This document shows positions 19,601 through 26,612 of a stretch of 34,019 nucleotides of DNA, piece after piece. Origin of the DNA: Chloroflexota bacterium (GTDB lineage: Bacteria > Chloroflexota > Dehalococcoidia > Lucifugimonadales > Lucifugimonadaceae); NCBI GenBank assembly GCA_022562515.1, contig JADFPB010000004.1, forward strand, positions 1-34,019. The letters are read 5' to 3'. Below the pieces are notes generated by a model, which was given only the letters and a program-made list of their open reading frames with translations, was not told the origin of the DNA and searched no databases. The translations under genes were made by a program, and so were the position numbers. The first letter of the stretch is position 1. Each line of letters starts with the position of its first letter.

Positions 19601-20749
19601 CTAAGCCTTCTCCGCCGCGATCAGGATATCGGCGATCTCCGAGCGCGTGAACTCCGCTGGCGGCCTCTCACCCGCAACCAGCATCTCCCTGACCCTGGTA
19701 CCGCTCAGGAAAACGTGGTCTTCACCGGGGTGCGGGCAGGTCTTGGCAGTAGCCATGCCGCCGCAACTCTTGCAGTAGAAAGAGTGCTCGAACATCATCG
19801 GAGTAATACCGAGCGCCGCGGGATCAAACTCACGGAAAATGTGCTGGGCATCGTAAGTCCCGTAGTAATCCCCGACGCCCGCGTGATCGCGACCCACGAT
19901 GAAGTGGCTGCAGCCGTAGTTCTTGCGCATGATGGCGTGGAAGATCGCCTCCCGCGGCCCCGCGTAGCGCATGAACGCGGGCAGCACGGACAGAAGAGTC
20001 CTGTCAGCAGGGTAATAATCCTTGAGCAACGCCCGGTAGCACCGCATCCGCACCTCTGCGCCAATGTCCCCCGCCTTCGTCTCACCGACGAGAGGATGGA
20101 CCAGAAGTCCGTCCACCAACTCCAGCGCGCACTTCATGATGTACTCGTGCGCTCTGTGGATCGGATTCCGGGTCTGAAACCCGACGACAGTCTCCCAGCC
20201 CGCCTCTTCAAACAGCCTGCGCGTCTCGGCGGGTTTGCGGTCCGAGTCGGCGTAGACCTCAGCGGGCTCGACCGCCACCGCCCTGATGCTTCCTCCCAGC
20301 AGCACGTCGCCCTGCGAATAGAGGTTCGCAACGCCGGGATGCGCCTCGTCCTCCGTCCGGTATACCTCACGGGCCTCTAACTTCCGGTCGTACTCGAACT
20401 TCTCCTCCAGCAAGAGCGTGCCGGCCGGCTCCCCATCGCCGTTCAACAGGGCAATCTCATCGCCTTCGCGCAGGCCGGACGCGGTTGCGGAATCAGTCGA
20501 AAGCGTGACCGGAATCGTCCACGGGACGCCGCCGGGGAGATGGGCGTCTCTGACCGACCCCTCGTACTGCTCACGGTTCATGAATCCGGAGAGCGGACTG
20601 AACGCGCCAATCGAGATCATCTTGAGGTCAGAAGCCTCGCGCTCGTTGAGGTTGAGCGTTGCCATCTCAGGGGCCCTGGCCTTGAGATCGGTTGCTTCGT
20701 CGTCGGAAAGAACGCGGTCGATCAGTGCGCCGCCATGGGGGTCAATCAT
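19601..20749 (-). CDS. sat: Sulfate adenylyltransferase (ATP sulfurylase)
   Basis: 'GFQTRNPIHRAHEYIMKCALE', 'HPLVGETKAGDI', 'GCSHFIVGRDHAGVGDYYGTYDAQ', Cys cluster 'CKSCGGMATAKTCPH', 'LSGTRVREML'. ATG at 20749; an in-frame TTG at 20761 is also possible. Confidence 0.95.
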   Translation of the reverse strand: MIDPHGGALIDRVLSDDEATDLKARAPEMATLNLNEREASDLKMISIGAFSPLSGFMNREQYEGSVRDAHLPGGVPWTIPVTLSTDSATASGLREGDEIALLNGDGEPAGTLLLEEKFEYDRKLEAREVYRTEDEAHPGVANLYSQGDVLLGGSIRAVAVEPAEVYADSDRKPAETRRLFEEAGWETVVGFQTRNPIHRAHEYIMKCALELVDGLLVHPLVGETKAGDIGAEVRMRCYRALLKDYYPADRTLLSVLPAFMRYAGPREAIFHAIMRKNYGCSHFIVGRDHAGVGDYYGTYDAQHIFREFDPAALGITPMMFEHSFYCKSCGGMATAKTCPHPGEDHVFLSGTRVREMLVAGERPPAEFTRSEIADILIAAEKA

Positions 20750-20855
20750 TTTAGAAGCCAATTCCTTTTTGAAGGGGGGAGATCGTGTCAGTATTCAGGT
20801 CGCCTGGATTCAGTCGGCGGGCGTTGGGTGATTGTATTTAGTTGTGTAGAGGCGC

Positions 20856-20896
20856 GTAGAGGGCGGCCGTCTCGACCGCCCTCTACTCTCGTTTCG
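20856..20896 (+). repeat. Inverted repeat with plus-strand terminator-like T tract
   Basis: GTAGAGGGCGG-CCGTCTCGA-CCGCCCTCTAC followed on the plus strand by TCTCGTTTCGTTTTTT. Confidence 0.5.
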
Positions 20897-20914
20897 TTTT
20901 TTGCGACCGGCTGC

Positions 20915-21085
20915 CTACTGTAGCGGAGGCTCTACGGGGAGGCGCCTGGCAATCCAGTTCCGCAGGTCCGACAGAGCGCCCGAAAGTCCCTTCCGATCCT
21001 TACTTTCGCCCCGCCGGTCATTACCGTCCGGCGCTGTCGATTGCCGACGGTCTTCAGGAGCTTCTGGCGCTGCCAGTGGACTCAT
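20915..21085 (-). CDS. Candidate small protein (56 aa) between cysH and sat
   Basis: MSPLAAPEAPEDRRQSTAPDGNDRRGESKDRKGLSGALSDLRNWIARRLPVEPPLQ*; GGAG-containing sequence upstream of ATG. Confidence 0.4.
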   Translation of the reverse strand: MSPLAAPEAPEDRRQSTAPDGNDRRGESKDRKGLSGALSDLRNWIARRLPVEPPLQ

Positions 21086-21141
21086 AACGTTCTCTCTGTC
21101 TCCGGCCTGATAGGCCCTGGATATACCCGGGTCCGATAGGC

Positions 21142-21891
21142 CTAACGGGTGGCCTTTTCGACGATATGGAGGCCGCACTCCTTGGCATCCGGATCCGACT
21201 CCCACCACCAGCGCCCGGCGCGAAGATCCTCGCCCGGCTCGATTGCACGCGTGCAGGGCAGGCACCCGATGCTCGGGAATCCCTTGTCGTGCAGTTCATT
21301 GTAAGGAACGCTGTTCTCGTCCACATACGCTCGAACCTGGTCGAAATCCCAGTTTGCGAGCGGGCTGATCTTGTAATTGCCGTGCGCTTCGTCGCGCTCG
21401 ACGATCTTGATCTCGCCGCGCGCCATGCCCTGGTCGCGCCGCAGGCCGGTGATCCAGGCGCCCACTGAGTTCAGGGCCCGCTCCAGCGGCTCTACCTTGC
21501 GGATGCCGCAACAGAGCTTCCGGTTGTCTACTGACTTGTAGAAGAGGTTGTAGCCTTCCTTGCTCACCATTTCCTGAACGCTGTCCATGTCTGGCGTGAA
21601 GGCCTCAATTTCTGTCTCGTATCGGGCCGTGATCCGGTCCATCAGCGTATAGGTCTCGGTCGGAAGCCGCAGAGTGTCCAGCGTCATGACCCGTGCTCTG
21701 GGATTGATCCGCCAGAACATGTCGAAAACGGCCACGTCTTCCAGGCCGAAGCTCGACATCAGGACCAACTCTGAGCCAAAGCGGCCGTCCGCCCAGCGCA
21801 CAATCTCCTGTGGAGAGGCGCTTTCAAACCGCTCATTGAGCGTGGCCAGTTCCTGATCGCTCAGTTGTTTGATTTCCGTCGTCGTCATCAT
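21142..21891 (-). CDS. cysH: Adenylyl-/phosphoadenylyl-sulfate reductase
   Basis: 'VLMSSFGLEDVAVFDM', 'CCGIRKVEPL', 'WITGLRRDQG', 'ISPLANWDFDQV', 'GFPSIGCLPCTRAI', 'KECGLH'; the extra Cys pairs suggest the [4Fe-4S] APS reductase type. Confidence 0.95.
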   Translation of the reverse strand: MMTTTEIKQLSDQELATLNERFESASPQEIVRWADGRFGSELVLMSSFGLEDVAVFDMFWRINPRARVMTLDTLRLPTETYTLMDRITARYETEIEAFTPDMDSVQEMVSKEGYNLFYKSVDNRKLCCGIRKVEPLERALNSVGAWITGLRRDQGMARGEIKIVERDEAHGNYKISPLANWDFDQVRAYVDENSVPYNELHDKGFPSIGCLPCTRAIEPGEDLRAGRWWWESDPDAKECGLHIVEKATR

Positions 21892-21945
21892 TCCTCGCTA
21901 TCGGGCCACCTGAGCTGACCCTTTCTGTTCGAAATACCGGCAAAT

Positions 21946-21977
21946 AAAAACCCCTCGCATCAACTCGTTGCGAGGGG
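21946..21977 (-). terminator. Intrinsic terminator in the cysH leader (attenuator)
   Basis: Minus strand CCCCTCGCA-ACGAGTTGA-TGCGAGGGG-TTTTT(ATTT): 9-bp perfect stem plus U tract. Confidence 0.85.
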
Positions 21978-22022
21978 GCAGACCGGACAGCCGAACGCGC
22001 GCCGCTAGCCGATCTCCCTCGC
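21970..22022 (-). promoter_or_regulatory. Candidate antiterminator, mutually exclusive with the terminator at 21946-21977
   Basis: Minus strand GCGAGGG-AGATCGG (22009-22022) pairs with CCGGTCT-(GCC)-CCCTCGC (21970-21986); the 3' arm overlaps the terminator 5' arm. Confidence 0.75.
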
Positions 22023-22079
22023 GGGGCTCGGACAACAGCAGGTGCACATGTTGGCTGGTCGTTTATTCAACATCTTCAT
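22005..22079 (-). CDS. Polycysteine leader peptide (24 aa)
   Basis: ATG AAG ATG TTG AAT AAA CGA CCA GCC AAC ATG TGC ACC TGC TGT TGT CCG AGC CCC GCG AGG GAG ATC GGC TAG = MKMLNKRPANMCTCCCPSPAREIG*. Confidence 0.8.
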   Translation of the reverse strand: MKMLNKRPANMCTCCCPSPAREIG

Positions 22080-22084
22080 TCGGG

Positions 22085-22115
22085 AGTATATATCAGTTTG
22101 TGTCAGATATCACAA
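22085..22115 (-). promoter_or_regulatory. Promoter for the cysH leader
   Basis: Minus strand TTGTGA (22110-22115), 17-nt spacer, extended -10 TGA-TATATA (or TATACT); the expected start falls at or next to the ATG at 22079. Confidence 0.65.
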
Positions 22116-22117
22116 AC
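22096..22117. promoter_or_regulatory. 22-bp palindromic operator-like site, CRP/FNR-like core
   Basis: GTTTGTG-N8-CACAAAC perfect 7-bp arms; core TGTGA-N6-ACACA on the minus strand, overlapping the -35 and spacer. Confidence 0.55.
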
Positions 22118-22188
22118 GCGGCCCGTGAATGATTGGATGCCGGAACAGTGATTCCGGTACAGGAATCGCGTTGCCCCGGACGAAAGCG

Positions 22189-22230
22189 CCGGGCGTGTCC
22201 AGAGGGGCTCTCGCCCGTGAACACACCCGG
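22189..22230 (-). repeat. Structured intergenic element (bulged stem capped by a GNRA-type hairpin)
   Basis: Minus strand CCGGGUGUGU..GGGC-GAGA-GCCC..ACACGCCCGG; the one non-Watson-Crick pair is a G-U wobble only on the minus strand. Confidence 0.45.
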
Positions 22231-22288
22231 TTTTCCGTACGATTACGATGAGATCGAAACGCTGTGACGCGCCCGGCTGCCGGCCCAA

Positions 22289-23539
22289 CTACCCGGTAGG
22301 TGGCCTGGTGCCGAGCTTCACCTCTACCTGAATCGCTTCGCCATCGCGAATCACATCCGCGGTGACCACATCACCGGGACTGGTCCTTGAAGACAGGTAG
22401 GCAATCAGATCGGCAAAGTCCAGGATGGCAGCGCCATCGATCGCGGTCACTACGTCTCCGGACTCAAGGCCCGAGTTTTCTGCGGGGCCGTCCGGGATCA
22501 GGGAGTCAAGAATGGCGCCGCGAGTGTTGGAGGGAAGTCCAAGGCGCTCGGCCTCCTCAAGACCCAGGGTGCCGACCGTAACTCCGAGCCACGAATATCG
22601 ATACTCGCCATTGGCGATAAGGGCCGGCACCACGCGCTTGGCCTGATTGATCGGGACCGCGAAACCTATACCGGTGTTCACGCCGGACCGGGTTTCGATC
22701 TGCGAGTTGATGCCGATCACGCGCCCCTGCCGGTCGAGCAGCGGTCCACCCGAGTTGCCGGGGTTGATGGAGGCGTCGGTCTGGATTGCGTTCGGTATGG
22801 AGTAGTTCTGCCGGGGACTATCGATCGTCCTGCCCAGAGCGCTGATGATGCCGCGGGTGAGGGTGAAGTCCCGGCCAAACGGGGTGCCGATGGCCAGTGC
22901 GATCTCACCGGGCCTGAGATTGTCTGAGTCGCCGAGTTCGATCGGCTTCAGGTAGTCCACCGGAAGATTCACTTCAAGTACAGCCAGATCAGAGTCCGGG
23001 TCCGTGCCCAGGATCTTAGCTTCTACGTCTGTGCCATCTGGAAATAGCACCCTGACGGAATCCGCCCCTGCGACCACGTGGTGGTTGGTGACTATGCGGC
23101 CCTTGGAGTCCCAGACGAAACCGGAGCCGGTTCCTTGAGGAATCAGGCCGTCGCCCGGCCCGCGGAACGGGTCGCCGAACAACGAATTCGTCCTTCCTTC
23201 TGAGAAGACGATTATCTGGACCGTTGAATCGAGAACGTCCGCGTAGACGTCAGCGATGACCTTCTCTCCGGCCTCGACGATCTGTTCGGCCGTGAGAGAA
23301 TCGATGATCTGTTTTGCGGACGGGAACCCGTCGCTGACGATTTGGGGAGCAGTGGCCTCTGTGCTGGCAAATGTCGTCGAAGAGTCGGTGTCTGCTTCCG
23401 CCGCGCTGGCCGGCGCGAGGCTAATCGGCGAGTTGCTGACGACCAAGTCTGAACCATCCCCGCTGGAACATGCAATTGCTGTCAGAGATGCGATAGCGAT
23501 TAGCGGAAGGATCAGACGCTTGAGGGCTGGGTATTTCAT
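22289..23539 (-). CDS. Trypsin-like serine protease with PDZ domain (HtrA/DegP family), lipoprotein signal
   Basis: Lipobox-like 'IASLTAIACSS', catalytic 'VTNHHVVAGA', 'DSDLAVLEV', 'NPGNSGGPLLD', PDZ 'GAILDSLIPDGPAENSGLESGDVVTAIDG'. Confidence 0.95.
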   Translation of the reverse strand: MKYPALKRLILPLIAIASLTAIACSSGDGSDLVVSNSPISLAPASAAEADTDSSTTFASTEATAPQIVSDGFPSAKQIIDSLTAEQIVEAGEKVIADVYADVLDSTVQIIVFSEGRTNSLFGDPFRGPGDGLIPQGTGSGFVWDSKGRIVTNHHVVAGADSVRVLFPDGTDVEAKILGTDPDSDLAVLEVNLPVDYLKPIELGDSDNLRPGEIALAIGTPFGRDFTLTRGIISALGRTIDSPRQNYSIPNAIQTDASINPGNSGGPLLDRQGRVIGINSQIETRSGVNTGIGFAVPINQAKRVVPALIANGEYRYSWLGVTVGTLGLEEAERLGLPSNTRGAILDSLIPDGPAENSGLESGDVVTAIDGAAILDFADLIAYLSSRTSPGDVVTADVIRDGEAIQVEVKLGTRPPTG

Positions 23540-23930
23540 TATGTCTCCGATGGATCACGCTGGAGGGGGTACACGGCTCATTACTCGCGCCGGGAATCTA
23601 TATATGCCTTAGATGCAACCGGGCTGCAGGAGTGACTTCATAACTCACTTTAGCGGTACGGAGCCACCGGTCCGCATGGATGCGGCCTCTGTGGTAACCG
23701 CCGGGTCACACCCATCGTTTTCGCGATTGCGGTCGTCCGGACTCCCTGGATTTACCGGGGAGTTGCCTGGGAGTTACTGGGATTCACTGGCGGCCGGGCG
23801 TGCATGTGAACCAAATCGCCAGGTAAAGTTCACCGCGCGAATATCAAGAAATCGTGGAGCAGATCGGGCCCGCCGGGCTTAATCCCTGGGGGCTCAGGCA
23901 CCGCGATGTTCAGTAGAGCGGACTGCCCTG

Positions 23931-24632
23931 CTAGCTCTCGTCACTACCCTTATCGGCAGCGGTATCGCCTTCAGCAGCTTCCGCTCCCTCTTCGCCCTCG
24001 ACGGCCTCTTCGCCCTCGACGGCCTCTTCACCTTCAACGGCCTCGGCGCCGACGACCTCGAAGACTTCGATCTCGCGCTGCTTGGCGGCGCGCGCAATGA
24101 CATCTTCACCGTGCGTTGACGCCTCTACTCCAGACGGCAGGTTCAGGTCACTGACGCGCAGCACATCGCCTATTTCCTCGAGGCTGCTGATGTCGCCTTC
24201 GATTATCGACGGTACCTCCAGCGGAAAAGCAAGGACCATCAACGTGCGGGTGATCTGGTTGATCTGCGCCGCGCCGCCAACGGTGGCTGGCGCCTCCCCG
24301 ACGAGCACCACATTGACCGGCGCTTCAATCTTCTGATCGGCCCGGATCCGCAGGAAGTCCACATGCTGTATCTCGCCCGTGACAGGATGGACGGCAACGT
24401 CACGGATGAAGCTGAGCGTCTCTTCCGGCTCGCCCTCGACTGAAATATTGACCGGAGAAGTCCGGCCGGCATCCACTATGACTTTCCGCACCAGCGTTGA
24501 CGGCGCCTGCAGCGAAAGCGAGGCCGCGCCAAGACCGTAAAGGTGCAGAGGAGTGACGCCGCTCCTGCGAAGGGCTTTGACCTTCTTGCGAAGCGCCGTG
24601 CGGGGAGTCGTCTGAAGCGATACGGGGTCCAT
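23931..24632 (-). CDS. rplY: 50S ribosomal protein L25 (CTC-type) with acidic repeat tail
   Basis: 'PVSLQTTPRTALRKKVKALRRSGVTPLHLYG', 'HVDFLRIRADQKIEAPVNVVLVGEAPAT', C-terminal '(AVEGEE)n' repeat. Confidence 0.92.
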   Translation of the reverse strand: MDPVSLQTTPRTALRKKVKALRRSGVTPLHLYGLGAASLSLQAPSTLVRKVIVDAGRTSPVNISVEGEPEETLSFIRDVAVHPVTGEIQHVDFLRIRADQKIEAPVNVVLVGEAPATVGGAAQINQITRTLMVLAFPLEVPSIIEGDISSLEEIGDVLRVSDLNLPSGVEASTHGEDVIARAAKQREIEVFEVVGAEAVEGEEAVEGEEAVEGEEGAEAAEGDTAADKGSDES

Positions 24633-24815
24633 GATGGCAGGTCAACCGATCGGGAACGGGTCTCTGGTAATTCCGGGCCCATTCCGGCGGCGCGTTACTT
24701 CCTGATGTGTAGTTAAGCGTACCTGGTAGCGGAAATGCGACTGGCGTGATTGCCGCCCGCGCAACCCGAAAATCGTATCACACGCCAACGGGAAGATTCT
24801 GGTTATCCCACCCGT

Positions 24816-24836
24816 AAACCAGACCGGTTTGGTCTG
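24816..24836. promoter_or_regulatory. Palindromic operator candidate upstream of the Rrf2 gene
   Basis: AAACCAGACCGGTTTGGTCTG; imperfect 16-bp palindrome ACCAgACCGGTtTGGT; followed by extended -10 TGC-TATACT at 24844-24852. Confidence 0.5.
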
Positions 24837-24907
24837 AATTGGGTGCTATACTTCTTGAACGATCCAGCCCTGCACGAACACAGACGCGCAGCAATCAGGC
24901 CCTGACC

Positions 24908-25336
24908 ATGCTATTCCCTATGAAGGTCGACTACGGGCTGAGGATGCTCATAGACCTCGCCCAGCAGCCGGAAGGCCGGCCGATACCGGCCGCAGATATC
25001 GCGGCGCGGCAGGCAATACCTGAGGCATTCGTTGTCCAGTTGTTTAACTCGCTTCAGCGCGGCGGCATGGTTACCAGCCGCAGAGGGCCGCGCGGCGGGC
25101 ACATGTTGGCCATCGCCCCCGAAGATATCTCTGTTGCCGAAGTGGTCGAAGTATTCGACCGTTCCATCGCGCCTATGGGCTGCATCCATTCACCTGACGA
25201 CTGTACGCTCTCCGGAGCTTGCTCGCAGCGCGAGCTCTGGAGCGACGTGGAGCAGTTGCTGCTGGAAGTGCTGAGCAAAACGAGCGTCGCGGACCTGGCG
25301 GCGAAACAGACCTCGATGGCCAGCGCACTCGTCTGA
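24908..25336 (+). CDS. Rrf2 family transcriptional regulator with three clustered cysteines
   Basis: 'MKVDYGLRMLIDLAQQPEGRPIPAADIAARQAIPEAFVVQLFNSLQRGGMVTSRRGPRGGHMLA', 'GCIHSPDDCTLSGAC'. Confidence 0.92.
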   Translation: MLFPMKVDYGLRMLIDLAQQPEGRPIPAADIAARQAIPEAFVVQLFNSLQRGGMVTSRRGPRGGHMLAIAPEDISVAEVVEVFDRSIAPMGCIHSPDDCTLSGACSQRELWSDVEQLLLEVLSKTSVADLAAKQTSMASALV

Positions 25337-25548
25337 TCCGGCTGTCAGCGCACTCAAAGCCGGAGTATCATGTCGAACCGCAAAGTTTCTCTTGCCGCTT
25401 GCGAGGGGGCCGGTTGGCACCTCTGACAAGCTGTGAAGTATCTAACTGGCGGAGATAAAATCCAGGAGTTATTCAATTGTTACCGGGCGCCGGCGGCGCT
25501 GATACCGTTGCCGGAACCAGTCCCTGGGAATGAACTGGGAGAACACTT

Positions 25549-25580
25549 CCTGGAATCGCGCAATGAGTCGCGATTCCAGG
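25549..25580. repeat. 12-bp perfect inverted repeat in the leader of the MoeB/cysM genes
   Basis: CCTGGAATCGCG-CAATGAGT-CGCGATTCCAGG, 26 nt upstream of the ATG at 25607. Confidence 0.8.
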
Positions 25581-25606
25581 CTACAAAGTGATAGAGGGAA
25601 AAAGAA

Positions 25607-26440
25607 ATGGCTGAAATTCAGGCACTGAGTCCTGAGCAGGTGGCACGGTATAGCCGCCACATCATCATGCCGGATGTCGGCAGCGCCGGACAGCGCAAGC
25701 TGCTCGGGTCAAAGGTCTTGATCGTAGGCGCCGGCGGCCTCGGCTCACCGGTCGCCATGTACCTGGCCCTCGCAGGTGTCGGCACCATCGGCATCGTAGA
25801 TTTCGACATCGTCGAACTCAGCAACCTTCAGCGCCAGATCCTGCACCAGAACAAAGACGTGGGCGTTCGGAAGGTCGTATCAGCCCGCGAAACCCTCGAG
25901 GCCTACAACCCGGACGTTAACGTGATACTGCACGAGGAGCCGATCGACTCCACGAACGCCATGGACATCATCCCCAACTACGACATCATCGTGAACGGCG
26001 CGGACAATTTCCCGACGCGATATCTCGTCAACGACGCTTCGTACCTGGCAGGCAAGCCGCTGGTCGACGGCAGCATCCTCTTGTTCGACGGCCAGGCATC
26101 CACGTACATCCCCGGCCAGGGCTGCTACCGCTGCGTCTTCCCAGAGCCGCCGCCACCCGGCGAGGTCCCGAGTTGCGCCGAAGCCGGAGTGCTCGGCGCG
26201 CTACCGGGAATCATCGGAACCATCCAGGCCACAGAGGTCATAAAGCTGATCCTCGGCAAGGGCGAACCGCTCGCCGGTCGGATGCTTCTGCTGGACGCGC
26301 TCGCAATGGACTTCCGCATAGTGAAAGTTCGCCGAAATTCCAAGTGCCCCCTCTGCGGCGACAAGCCAACTGTCACGGAACTCATCGATTACGAGCAGTT
26401 CTGCGGCATTGCGCCGCCAGCCGCTCCTGTAGGGGTGTAG
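25607..26440 (+). CDS. moeB: ThiF/MoeB-family sulfur-carrier adenylyltransferase
   Basis: 'RYSRHIIMPDVGSAGQRKLLGSKVLIVGAGGLGSPVAMYLALAGVGTIGIVDFDIVELSNLQRQILH', 'CYRCVFPEPPP', 'CPLCG'. No rhodanese domain. Confidence 0.95.
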   Translation: MAEIQALSPEQVARYSRHIIMPDVGSAGQRKLLGSKVLIVGAGGLGSPVAMYLALAGVGTIGIVDFDIVELSNLQRQILHQNKDVGVRKVVSARETLEAYNPDVNVILHEEPIDSTNAMDIIPNYDIIVNGADNFPTRYLVNDASYLAGKPLVDGSILLFDGQASTYIPGQGCYRCVFPEPPPPGEVPSCAEAGVLGALPGIIGTIQATEVIKLILGKGEPLAGRMLLLDALAMDFRIVKVRRNSKCPLCGDKPTVTELIDYEQFCGIAPPAAPVGV

Positions 26441-26506
26441 CTCCCGCACGACCCGATAACGGGCCAGGAAGTACAGAAGTACATAAGAGGATTACATCAG
26501 GGACAG

Positions 26507-26529
26507 ACCGGCGGCCACGAGCCGCCGGT
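26507..26529. repeat. 9-bp perfect inverted repeat between moeB and cysM
   Basis: ACCGGCGGC-CACGA-GCCGCCGGT; no following T tract. Confidence 0.75.
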
Positions 26530-26612
26530 TGCGCGCCCGTGGAGCAACAGCCACAAGGCAAAAAATGGGGGATAGGCAGCAATTGTCAACGGGCACGGAT
26601 CCGGTCACGAAC

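Noticed and set aside
21946-22117. SAM riboswitch or T-box as the explanation of the cysH leader
   Set aside because: No recognisable SAM core or T-box AGGGUGGNACCGCG; the Cys-codon run with an overlapping antiterminator arm explains the terminator better.
25370-25426. MSNRKVSLAACEGAGWHL* as a second Cys leader peptide upstream of moeB
   Set aside because: Only one Cys codon, and no terminator with T tract downstream; no support for attenuation.
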